Shown here: piece after piece, positions 1-5,381 of the stretch | Numbering within the stretch: position 1 is the stretch's first letter | Layout of the letters: every line of letters begins with the position of its first letter | NCBI GenBank assembly: GCA_015231665.1 | Contig: JADGBD010000154.1 | Coordinates: 1-5,381 of the forward strand | Origin: Gammaproteobacteria bacterium | GTDB taxonomy: Bacteria; Pseudomonadota; Gammaproteobacteria; Chromatiales; Chromatiaceae | Direction: 5' to 3' | DNA: 5,381 bases | The notes under the pieces: model-generated | What the model was told of the DNA's origin: nothing | The model's database searches: none | The model's input: the letters and a program-made list of their open reading frames with translations, nothing else | Translations under genes and position numbers: made by a program

Positions 1-826
1 CCTCGGGTTTGGCGCTCCACACCAGCAGGATCTCGCGGCTGCGGTCGAGCTGGGCGTCGGGGGTGGCCAGGGCCTCGGTGAAGGGCGCGCCGGGTCGGCG
101 CTGCACCTCGTTGATGGTGGCTACCGGGTAGCCGGCGGGGAACTGGCCGGCCAGCCCCGAGGTGGTGAGCTTGTCGCCCACCTGCACATCGGAGTTGTTC
201 GGCAGGAAGGGCAGGCGCAGGCTGTCGATCTTGCCGGTGCCGACAGCGATGGTGCGCAGGCCGGTGCGGCTGACCTGCACCGGCAGGCTGTGTTCGCTAT
301 CGGTGATCAGTAGCACCGTGCTGTCCCAGGGATTGACCTGAATCACCTGGCCCATCACCGCATTGGCATCCAGTGCCGGCTGGCCCGGGTAGACACCGGA
401 CTCGCTGCCCTTGTTGATCTGCAGGTGGTGGCGATAGGGGTCCAGGTCCATGTGGATCAGCTCGCTGATGAGCACGTTGTCGCCGATCTTGAACGAGGAA
501 TCGAGCAGGCCGCGCAGGCGCATGTTCTCTTTTTCCAGGGCATCGAAGGTCAGCAGGCGGGCACGCAGCTGCAGGTTTTCCTCGAACAGGCGCTGGTTGT
601 CTGCGAGCAAAGTGCGGTGCGAGGCCAGACCATTGCCAATGGTCCGGGTGGCGCGATGGGGCAGCTCCACCAGATAGACCAGGGGATAGGTGATGGTTGC
701 CAGCAGGGTGCGAAAGCCGCTGAGATGGCGCTCGCGGTACTCCATGCCCAGCATGGTCAGCGAGAGCACAACGGCAATGGCGAGACGAACGCTGGCAGAG
801 GGGCCAACGAGGAATATGGGTTTGAT
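1..826 (-). CDS. mreC: MreC, rod-shape-determining inner-membrane scaffold protein (3' end outside window)
   Basis: MreC links the cytoplasmic MreB filament to the periplasmic cell-wall elongation enzymes. My translation of the minus strand from 826 is open to the window edge: 275 codons, no internal stop or frameshift. Seen: the N-terminal IKPIF..GPS motif, one hydrophobic transmembrane segment at about residues 13-31, a probable coiled coil at about 65-108 rich in Leu, Glu and Arg (NQRLFEENLQLR, ALEKENMRLRGLL), then the periplasmic beta domain with DLDPYRHHLQINKG, VNPWDSTVLLITD and the family signature GDKLTTSGLAGQFPAGYP at 218-234. Family members are usually about 270-370 residues, so only the tail is missing. 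It follows mreB on the same strand, as in mreBCD operons. Oddity: the frame has no ATG, GTG or TTG between an in-frame TGA (877-875) and the conserved N-terminus. The start is placed at ATC (826-824) from homology and from AAGGAG eight bases upstream. The next normal candidates, GTG at codon 20 and ATG at codon 25, would cut into the membrane helix. Identity is near certain; the start is not. Confidence 0.96.
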   Translation of the reverse strand, partial: MKPIFLVGPSASVRLAIAVVLSLTMLGMEYRERHLSGFRTLLATITYPLVYLVELPHRATRTIGNGLASHRTLLADNQRLFEENLQLRARLLTFDALEKENMRLRGLLDSSFKIGDNVLISELIHMDLDPYRHHLQINKGSESGVYPGQPALDANAVMGQVIQVNPWDSTVLLITDSEHSLPVQVSRTGLRTIAVGTGKIDSLRLPFLPNNSDVQVGDKLTTSGLAGQFPAGYPVATINEVQRRPGAPFTEALATPDAQLDRSREILLVWSAKPE

Positions 827-834
827 GGCGGCTG

Positions 835-840
835 CTCCTT
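835..840 (-). promoter_or_regulatory. Ribosome binding site of mreC
   Basis: Read on the minus strand this is AAGGAG, a strong Shine-Dalgarno sequence. It lies eight bases before the ATC codon at 826-824 and five before GCC at 829-827. It is the main sequence evidence that translation of mreC begins here although no standard start codon is present at either spacing. Confidence 0.65.
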
Positions 841-842
841 CA

Positions 843-861
843 GCGGCCGGTGGCCAGCCGC
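843..861 (-). promoter_or_regulatory. Stem-loop directly upstream of the mreC ribosome binding site
   Basis: In the mreBC transcript this stretch folds into an 8-bp stem (seven Watson-Crick pairs, one G-U, mostly G-C) with a three-base loop CCA. It ends two bases before the AAGGAG of mreC. The fold was derived by eye. A GC-rich hairpin here could affect ribosome access or mRNA stability, but it may also be a by-product of the GC-rich repeats around it. It has no U-run, so it is not an intrinsic terminator. Confidence 0.45.
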
Positions 862-895
862 CAGCGGTCAGCCTTCAGCCGCCAGCCGCCAGCGA
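850..895. repeat. Degenerate CAGCCGC tandem repeat in the mreB-mreC spacer
   Basis: This stretch is built from variants of the heptamer CAGCCGC and the related CAGCGGT/CAGCCTT. A 12-base unit, CAGCCGCCAGCG, occurs identically at 855-866 and 883-894, and consecutive CAGCCGC units start at 876 and 883. On the mreC-sense strand the unit reads GGCGGCTG, the perfect complement of the eight bases between the mreC ribosome binding site and its ATC codon (834-827). The bases after gatC (2446-2459) look similar (GGCCGCCAGCTGCC), so this may be a dispersed family. Confidence 0.7.
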
Positions 896-922
896 TGGGT
901 CCAGCGACTGGCTTGGAGCTGC

Positions 923-943
923 GAGTCCCGAGTCCCGAGTCCC
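923..943. repeat. Three perfect tandem copies of GAGTCCC
   Basis: The heptamer GAGTCCC (GGGACTC on the mreB-sense strand) is repeated exactly three times without gaps, in the mreB-mreC spacer 11 bases beyond the end of the mreB stop codon. It is a short tandem array with no coding role that I can see. Its copy number could vary by replication slippage. A partial related unit (CCCGTCTC) follows. Confidence 0.85.
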
Positions 944-954
944 GTCTCAAGGTC

Positions 955-2028
<1,074 letters not shown>

Positions 2029-2064
2029 TTAAATCACTGCCATGGCAGACAGATATGGACGGGC

Positions 2065-2093
2065 ATTCTACCTCTTATCGAGCATAGCTCCTA
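2065..2093 (-). promoter_or_regulatory. Possible sigma-70 promoter for mreBC
   Basis: On the minus strand TAGAAT (2070-2065) matches the -10 consensus TATAAT at five of six positions, and it lies about 65 bases before the mreB start. The hexamer 17 bases further upstream (TAGGAG, 2093-2088) is a poor -35. A promoter is required in this divergent spacer; this is the best-placed candidate I found by eye. Confidence 0.25.
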
Positions 2094-2120
2094 TAGAAGA
2101 TGATTCGCTGCTGTGATAAT
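2092..2120 (+). promoter_or_regulatory. Possible extended -10 promoter for gatCAB
   Basis: TGTGATAAT at 2112-2120 has the TGn extension followed by GATAAT, five of six matches to the -10 consensus. The hexamer at -35 spacing (TATAGA, 2092-2097) is weak, which is usual for extended -10 promoters. Transcription would begin near 2127, leaving a 5' leader of roughly 28 bases before gatC. Confidence 0.4.
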
Positions 2121-2154
2121 TTGCCCGCTTTGTTTGGACAGCGCAGGTCGATCC

Positions 2155-2442
2155 ATGTCCCTTGATTCTTCCGATATTGCAAAAATCGCCCACCTGGCGC
2201 GCATCGCCGTGACCCCGGAGGAGGCCGCCGAACTGGGCGGCTCACTCTCCGGCATCCTGGATTTTGTCGAGCAGATGGCGGCGGTGGATACCAGCGACCT
2301 GAGCCCCATGGCCCACCCCCTGCACATGGCTCAGCGCCTGCGCGCCGATGCGGTCAGCGAACCGAACCAGCGCGAGCATTTCCAGTCCATCGCCCCGGCC
2401 ACGCAAAACGGGCTCTATCTGGTGCCGCGGGTGATTGAATAG
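2155..2442 (+). CDS. gatC: GatC, subunit C of the aspartyl/glutamyl-tRNA(Asn/Gln) amidotransferase
   Basis: GatC is the small subunit that wraps around and stabilises the GatA-GatB pair in the cytoplasmic amidotransferase. The 95-residue product has the expected length. Seen: the N-terminal helix SSDIAKIAHLARIAVTPEEA, with the family's hallmark ..HLARI.., then LGGSLSGILDFVEQMAAVDTSDLSP, the linker MAHPLH..QRLRADAVSEPNQRE, and the C-terminal end APATQNGLYLVPRVIE, where P..Q.G.Y.VP.V is the conserved tail. The ATG at 2155 is chosen because homologues begin just before this helix. A GTG at 2113 would add 14 residues (MIICPLCLDSAGRS) unlike GatC and overlapping the likely promoter. The Shine-Dalgarno sequence is weak (AGG at 2145-2147). 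It is first in gatC-gatA-gatB and divergent from mreB. Confidence 0.98.
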   Translation: MSLDSSDIAKIAHLARIAVTPEEAAELGGSLSGILDFVEQMAAVDTSDLSPMAHPLHMAQRLRADAVSEPNQREHFQSIAPATQNGLYLVPRVIE

Positions 2443-2480
2443 TCGGCCGCCAGCTGCCAACAGAGTGCAGACCTAAGAAG

Positions 2481-2661
2481 GGACGCAGAGGACGCAAAGA
2501 AGCGCAGAGAGCGCAGAGGGTTTTTCTGCTTACAGTTGTTAGGTGCCAGCCAGAAACGGCTTTTAACTCAGTGTATTGCAGGTACGGCGCAGATTGATAC
2601 AGAGAGCTGTAACGGGAAGTACGCAACTCTTCTCCGCGTTCTTTGCGCTTCTTTGCGTCCT
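2481..2661. repeat. Inverted-repeat element in the gatC-gatA spacer (copy 1)
   Basis: A purine-rich left arm (2489-2518, starting AGGACGCAAAGAAGCGCA) is matched in inverted orientation by a right arm (2632-2661, ending CTTCTTTGCGTCCT): 30 positions with three differences. In RNA two of the three become G-U pairs, so the arms would form a long stem enclosing 113 bases. The left side extends outward to 2481 with one more GGACGCAGA unit. The core (2519-2631) has no ORF of note. The element is non-coding and resembles miniature inverted-repeat or other dispersed intergenic repeats. A related copy lies between gatA and gatB. It occupies most of the 261-bp spacer, and the remaining flanks show nothing recognisable apart from the gatA ribosome binding site. 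Confidence 0.8.
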
Positions 2662-2696
2662 GAAATTTAGATATTTGTTCACGACTTTCAGTGGTT

Positions 2697-2700
2697 AGGA
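2697..2700 (+). promoter_or_regulatory. Short-spaced ribosome binding site of gatA
   Basis: AGGA lies only three bases before the gatA ATG (2704), closer than the usual five to nine. No better Shine-Dalgarno sequence is visible, and there is no alternative start nearby that fits the GatA N-terminus, so initiation may be modest or helped by local structure. Confidence 0.45.
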
Positions 2701-2703
2701 CCT

Positions 2704-4155
2704 ATGTACAACAAGACACTGGCCCAACAGGCCGAGGCCCTGCGCAAGGGCGAGATCTCCAGCGTCGAGCTGACTCGGCTGTATCTGCAGCGCATCGAGC
2801 GCCTGGATGGCCGGCTCAATGCCTTCATCACCCTGAATGCCGAGGGTGCTTTGGCCCAGGCCGCGGCGGCGGACCAGCGCCTGGCCAGCGGCGATGCACC
2901 GCCTCTGTGCGGCGTGCCCATCGCCCACAAGGACATCTTCTGCACCCAGGGGCTGCGCACCAGTTGCGCCTCGAAGATGCTGGATAGCTTCATCGCCCCC
3001 TACGATGCCACGGTGGTGACCCGTCTGCATGATGCCGGGGTGGTGGTGCTGGGCAAGACCAACATGGACGAGTTTGCCATGGGCTCATCCAACGAGACCA
3101 GCTGGTACGGCCCGGTGAAAAATCCCTGGGATACCGAGCGCGTACCCGGCGGCTCCTCCGGCGGCTCAGCGGCGGCGGTGGCTGCCAGACTCTGCGCGGC
3201 GGCTACCGGCACCGACACCGGCGGCTCCATCCGTCAGCCTGCTGCCTTGTGCGGCCTCACCGGGCTCAAGCCCAGCTACGGCCGGGTGTCGCGCTACGGT
3301 ATGATCGCCTTCGCCTCCAGCCTGGATCAGGCCGGCCCCATGTGCCGCAGCGCCGAGGACGCCGCCCTGCTGCTGCAGGCCATGGCCGGTTTTGACCCCA
3401 AGGATTCCACCTGCGCCGAGGAGCCGGTGCCGGACTACTCCGCCGGCCTCAACGATGACCTGCGCGGGCTGAAGATCGGCCTGCCGCGGGAATTCTTCGC
3501 CGAGGGCCTGGATGCCGAGGTGGCCGCCTCCATCGAGCAGGCGGTGGCCGAGTTCAAGCGACTGGGCGCCGAGCTGGTGGATATCCAGCTGCCGCACAAT
3601 GCCCTGTCGGTGCCGGCTTACTATGTGGTGGCGCCGGCGGAGTGTTCCTCCAACCTGGCGCGGTTTGATGGCGTGCGCTTTGGCCATCGCTGCGAGAATC
3701 CCAAGGACCTCGAAGACCTCTACAAGCGCTCGCGCCAGGAGGGCTTTGGCGCCGAGGTGAAGCGGCGCATCCTCATCGGCACCTATGCCCTGTCCGCCGG
3801 TTATTACGATGCCTACTACCTCAAGGCGCAGCAGATTCGCCAGCTCATCGCCAACGATTTCACCGAGGCCTTCAGGCAAGTGGATCTGATCCTGGCGCCG
3901 GCGACCCCGGAGACCGCCTTCAAGCTTGGCGAAAAGACCGACGACCCGGTGACCATGTACCTGTCGGACATCTACACCATAGCGGTCAATCTGGCAGGCC
4001 TGCCGGCGCTGTCCATCCCGGTAGCCCCGGTCAAGGGCCTGCCGGTGGGCATGCAGCTGATCGGCCGCTACTTCGGCGAGGCACGCCTGCTCAACGCTGC
4101 CCACCGCTACCAACAAGCCACCGACTGGCACCTGCAGGCGCCTTCGGGGATTTAA
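2704..4155 (+). CDS. gatA: GatA, glutaminase/amidase subunit of the tRNA-dependent amidotransferase
   Basis: GatA hydrolyses glutamine and supplies the ammonia that GatB uses to amidate Glu-tRNA(Gln) or Asp-tRNA(Asn). The 483-residue product is the normal size and belongs to the amidase-signature family. The Ser-cisSer-Lys catalytic triad is present: Lys76 in IAHKDIF, cis-Ser151 in [14 protein letters not shown] and Ser175 in [12 protein letters not shown], with the 24-residue Ser-Ser spacing seen in characterised amidases. Also seen: [17 protein letters not shown] (117-133), [13 protein letters not shown] (187-199), SLDQAGP (206-212), [20 protein letters not shown] (353-372) and the C-terminal [19 protein letters not shown]...[10 protein letters not shown] (421-454). 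The start at [20 protein letters not shown] aligns with the family N-terminus. The gene is intact, but it is separated from gatC by 261 bp and from gatB by 274 bp, unusually wide for subunits of one complex. Confidence 0.99.
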   Translation: MYNKTLAQQAEALRKGEISSVELTRLYLQRIERLDGRLNAFITLNAEGALAQAAAADQRLASGDAPPLCGVPIAHKDIFCTQGLRTSCASKMLDSFIAPYDATVVTRLHDAGVVVLGKTNMDEFAMGSSNETSWYGPVKNPWDTERVPGGSSGGSAAAVAARLCAAATGTDTGGSIRQPAALCGLTGLKPSYGRVSRYGMIAFASSLDQAGPMCRSAEDAALLLQAMAGFDPKDSTCAEEPVPDYSAGLNDDLRGLKIGLPREFFAEGLDAEVAASIEQAVAEFKRLGAELVDIQLPHNALSVPAYYVVAPAECSSNLARFDGVRFGHRCENPKDLEDLYKRSRQEGFGAEVKRRILIGTYALSAGYYDAYYLKAQQIRQLIANDFTEAFRQVDLILAPATPETAFKLGEKTDDPVTMYLSDIYTIAVNLAGLPALSIPVAPVKGLPVGMQLIGRYFGEARLLNAAHRYQQATDWHLQAPSGI

Positions 4156-4158
4156 ATC

Positions 4159-4219
4159 AGGACGCTGAGGACGCAGAGATAGGACGCAGAGGACGCAGAG
4201 AAGCGCAGAGGACGCGGAG
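4159..4219. repeat. Tandem AGGACGCAG nonamer array
   Basis: Starting three bases after the gatA stop, the nonamer AGGACGCAG and close variants repeat at 4159, 4168, 4181, 4190 and 4209 (variants AGGACGCTG and AGGACGCGG), interrupted by AGAT and by AGAAGCGCAG. This array contains the left arm of inverted-repeat copy 2 and suggests that the arm grew by duplication of a short unit. It has no coding role. Confidence 0.85.
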
Positions 4220-4372
4220 ATTCTTGAGTAAAAGTTCGCGAATGAATGCCGATTTGCTTTGGATGGGATCCGGTCGAGTTAGGTGCCGTGGAGCTAATAC
4301 TGCTGCCACCAGTATTGGCTGCCGCAAATAAACACTCTGCGAACTCCGCGCTTCTTTGCGTCCTCTGCGTCC
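4182..4372. repeat. Inverted-repeat element in the gatA-gatB spacer (copy 2)
   Basis: The left arm 4182-4210 and the right arm 4344-4372 are inverted copies of 29 bases with two differences, one of which would be a G-U pair in RNA. The left arm differs from the copy 1 sequence at 2481-2509 by one base in 29, so the two spacers carry the same family of element. The cores (here 4211-4343) differ in length and mostly in sequence but share GTTAGGTGCC (4278-4287 here, 2538-2547 in copy 1). No transposase or other protein is encoded. It is probably a dispersed non-autonomous or intergenic repeat; the family is not one I can name. Confidence 0.8.
4294..4318. other. Small perfect hairpin inside inverted-repeat copy 2
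   Basis: AATACTG (4296-4302) and CAGTATT (4310-4316) are perfect inverted copies around the seven-base loop CTGCCAC. Adding a G-U pair and a C-G pair outside gives a nine-base-pair stem. There is no T-run after it, so it is not an intrinsic terminator. It may be a structural part of the element core. Confidence 0.5.
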
Positions 4373-4375
4373 ATT

Positions 4376-4397
4376 GGCGTTCATTCGCGTTCATTTG
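4376..4397. repeat. Direct repeat CGTTCATT(C/T)G upstream of gatB
   Basis: Two adjacent 10-base units, CGTTCATTCG (4378-4387) and CGTTCATTTG (4388-4397), lie just outside the right arm of the element. The stretch 4376-4389 is also an inverted match, 13 of 14 bases, to CGCGAATGAATGCC at 4237-4250 inside the element, so the outer edge of the repeat unit may extend to about 4402. Confidence 0.65.
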
Positions 4398-4429
4398 CGG
4401 ACTAATTCAGACAATCAGAGACAAAACCT

Positions 4430-5381
4430 ATGCAATGGGAAACCGTCATCGGGCTTGAGATTCATGCCCAGCTTGCCACCCGCTCGAAGATTTTCTCCGG
4501 TGCGGCCACTGCCTTTGGTGCCGAGCCCAACACCCAGGCCTGTGCCATCGACCTGGGTCTGCCCGGGGTGCTGCCGGTGCTCAACCAGGAGGCGGTGCGC
4601 ATGGCGGTGCGTTTCGGTCTGGCGATTGATGCCGAGATCGGCCGCCGCTCGGTGTTTGCGCGCAAGAACTACTTCTACCCCGACTTGCCCAAGGGCTACC
4701 AGATCAGCCAGTACGAGTTACCCATTGTCGGCAAGGGCCAGGTGGAGATCGTCCTCGACGACCAGGTCAAGGTCATAGGTGTGACCCGCGCCCATTTGGA
4801 GGAGGACGCCGGCAAGTCCCTGCACGAGGACAACTCCCTGGGCATGGGTGGCTTGACCGGCATCGACCTGAACCGCGCCGGCACGCCGCTGCTGGAGATC
4901 GTCTCCGAGCCGGACATGCGCTCGGCTCGCGAGGCAGTGGCCTATGCCAAGAAGATCCATCAGATTGTGCGCTACCTGGGCATCTGCGACGGCAACATGC
5001 AGGAAGGCTCCTTCCGCTGCGATGCCAATGTCTCGGTGCGGCCCAGGGGTCAGGCCGAGTTCGGCACCCGCGCGGAGATCAAAAACGTCAACTCTTTCCG
5101 TTTTCTCGAGCGGGCGATCAACTTCGAGGTGGAGCGACAGATCGACCTGATCGAATCCGGCGGCAGCGTGGTGCAGGAGACCCGTCTCTACGACCCGGCC
5201 AAGGACGAGACCCGCTCCATGCGCAGCAAGGAAGAGGCCAACGATTACCGATACTTCCCCGATCCTGATCTGCTGCCGGTGGAACTGGACGATGCCTTCA
5301 TCGAGACCCTGCGCAGCGACCTGCCGGAGCTGCCCGATGCCAAGCGTCATCGCTTTGCCCAGGATTACGGTCTGAGCGAGG
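4430..5381 (+). CDS. gatB: GatB, tRNA-binding kinase/amidotransferase subunit (3' end outside window)
   Basis: GatB binds the mischarged tRNA, activates its Glu or Asp side chain with ATP, and transfers ammonia received from GatA. 317 codons are present and open to the window edge. The family is usually about 475-500 residues, so the C-terminal helical and tRNA-contact (YqeY-like) region is outside. Seen: IGLEIHAQL at 7-15, with Glu10 and His12 in the positions I recall as metal ligands in the staphylococcal enzyme; [31 protein letters not shown] at 77-96; HLEEDAGKS at 122-130; [19 protein letters not shown] at 145-163; [19 protein letters not shown] at 187-205; EIKNVNSF at 216-223; and [17 protein letters not shown] at 265-281. 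The start is ATG at 4430, giving [10 protein letters not shown], which matches the family. The ribosome binding site is poor (AGAGA at 4417-4421). The sequence is intact as far as visible. Confidence 0.99.
   Translation, partial: MQWETVIGLEIHAQLATRSKIFSGAATAFGAEPNTQACAIDLGLPGVLPVLNQEAVRMAVRFGLAIDAEIGRRSVFARKNYFYPDLPKGYQISQYELPIVGKGQVEIVLDDQVKVIGVTRAHLEEDAGKSLHEDNSLGMGGLTGIDLNRAGTPLLEIVSEPDMRSAREAVAYAKKIHQIVRYLGICDGNMQEGSFRCDANVSVRPRGQAEFGTRAEIKNVNSFRFLERAINFEVERQIDLIESGGSVVQETRLYDPAKDETRSMRSKEEANDYRYFPDPDLLPVELDDAFIETLRSDLPELPDAKRHRFAQDYGLSE

Noticed and set aside
2113..2154. GTG at 2113 as an earlier start for gatC
   Set aside because: The extra 14 residues do not resemble GatC, and the codon sits inside the likely -10 region; ATG at 2155 gives the normal 95-residue length.
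2538..2547. GTTAGGT as an integron attC core site (GTTRRRY)
   Set aside because: There is no matching RYYYAAC partner with paired arms of attC layout, no integrase and no cassette; the context is a housekeeping operon.
2489..2661. The long inverted repeats as Rho-independent terminators
   Set aside because: The stems enclose more than 100 bases, lack a following T-run, and sit inside an operon whose downstream genes are needed.
3166..4131. Minus-strand open frame (321 codons) opposite gatA
   Set aside because: It is a mirror frame of a highly conserved GC-rich gene with no motif and no own ribosome binding site that I can identify.
4152..4394. Minus-strand open frames rich in LCASLRPLRP and similar strings (also at 2354-2626)
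   Set aside because: These are translations of the GGACGCAGAG repeat units; the periodic peptide reflects the DNA repeat, not a protein.
4718..5350. Minus-strand open frame (210 codons) opposite gatB
   Set aside because: Same reasoning: the opposite strand clearly encodes GatB across the whole interval.

Overview
This window is a piece of bacterial core chromosome, most likely from a gammaproteobacterium with a GC-rich genome. MreB is close to the enterobacterial and pseudomonad protein along its whole length, and the layout (mreC and mreB on the minus strand, divergent from gatC-gatA-gatB on the plus strand) is the one I recall from Pseudomonas. The long repeat-filled spacers within the operons look more like sulfur-oxidising Chromatiales-type genomes than Pseudomonas, but that is only an impression.

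Layout. Positions 1-826 (minus) hold most of mreC, running off the left edge. A 128-bp spacer (827-954) contains two kinds of short tandem repeat and a hairpin just before the mreC ribosome binding site. Positions 955-1998 (minus) hold a complete mreB. A 156-bp divergent spacer (1999-2154) must carry the start signals for both directions. Then on the plus strand come complete gatC (2155-2442), a 261-bp spacer with a long inverted-repeat element, complete gatA (2704-4155), a 274-bp spacer with a second element of the same family, and the first 317 codons of gatB (4430 to the right edge). No gene-free stretch exceeds 300 bp, and I saw no tRNA, rRNA, CRISPR or transposase gene.

How the genes work together. 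MreB (actin-like filament) and MreC (inner-membrane scaffold) belong to the elongasome that directs lateral cell-wall synthesis in rod-shaped cells; mreD would be expected beyond the left edge. GatC, GatA and GatB form the heterotrimeric amidotransferase that converts mischarged Glu-tRNA(Gln), and in some species Asp-tRNA(Asn), into the correct aminoacyl-tRNA. The two groups are functionally unrelated and simply share a divergent intergenic region.

I see no new protein system. What merits a second look is non-coding. First, mreC has no ATG, GTG or TTG at its conserved N-terminus: a good Shine-Dalgarno sequence precedes an ATC codon. Second, both spacers of the gat operon hold related elements with nearly the same 29-nt terminal inverted repeats. 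Third, the repeats ahead of mreC are complementary to its initiation region.
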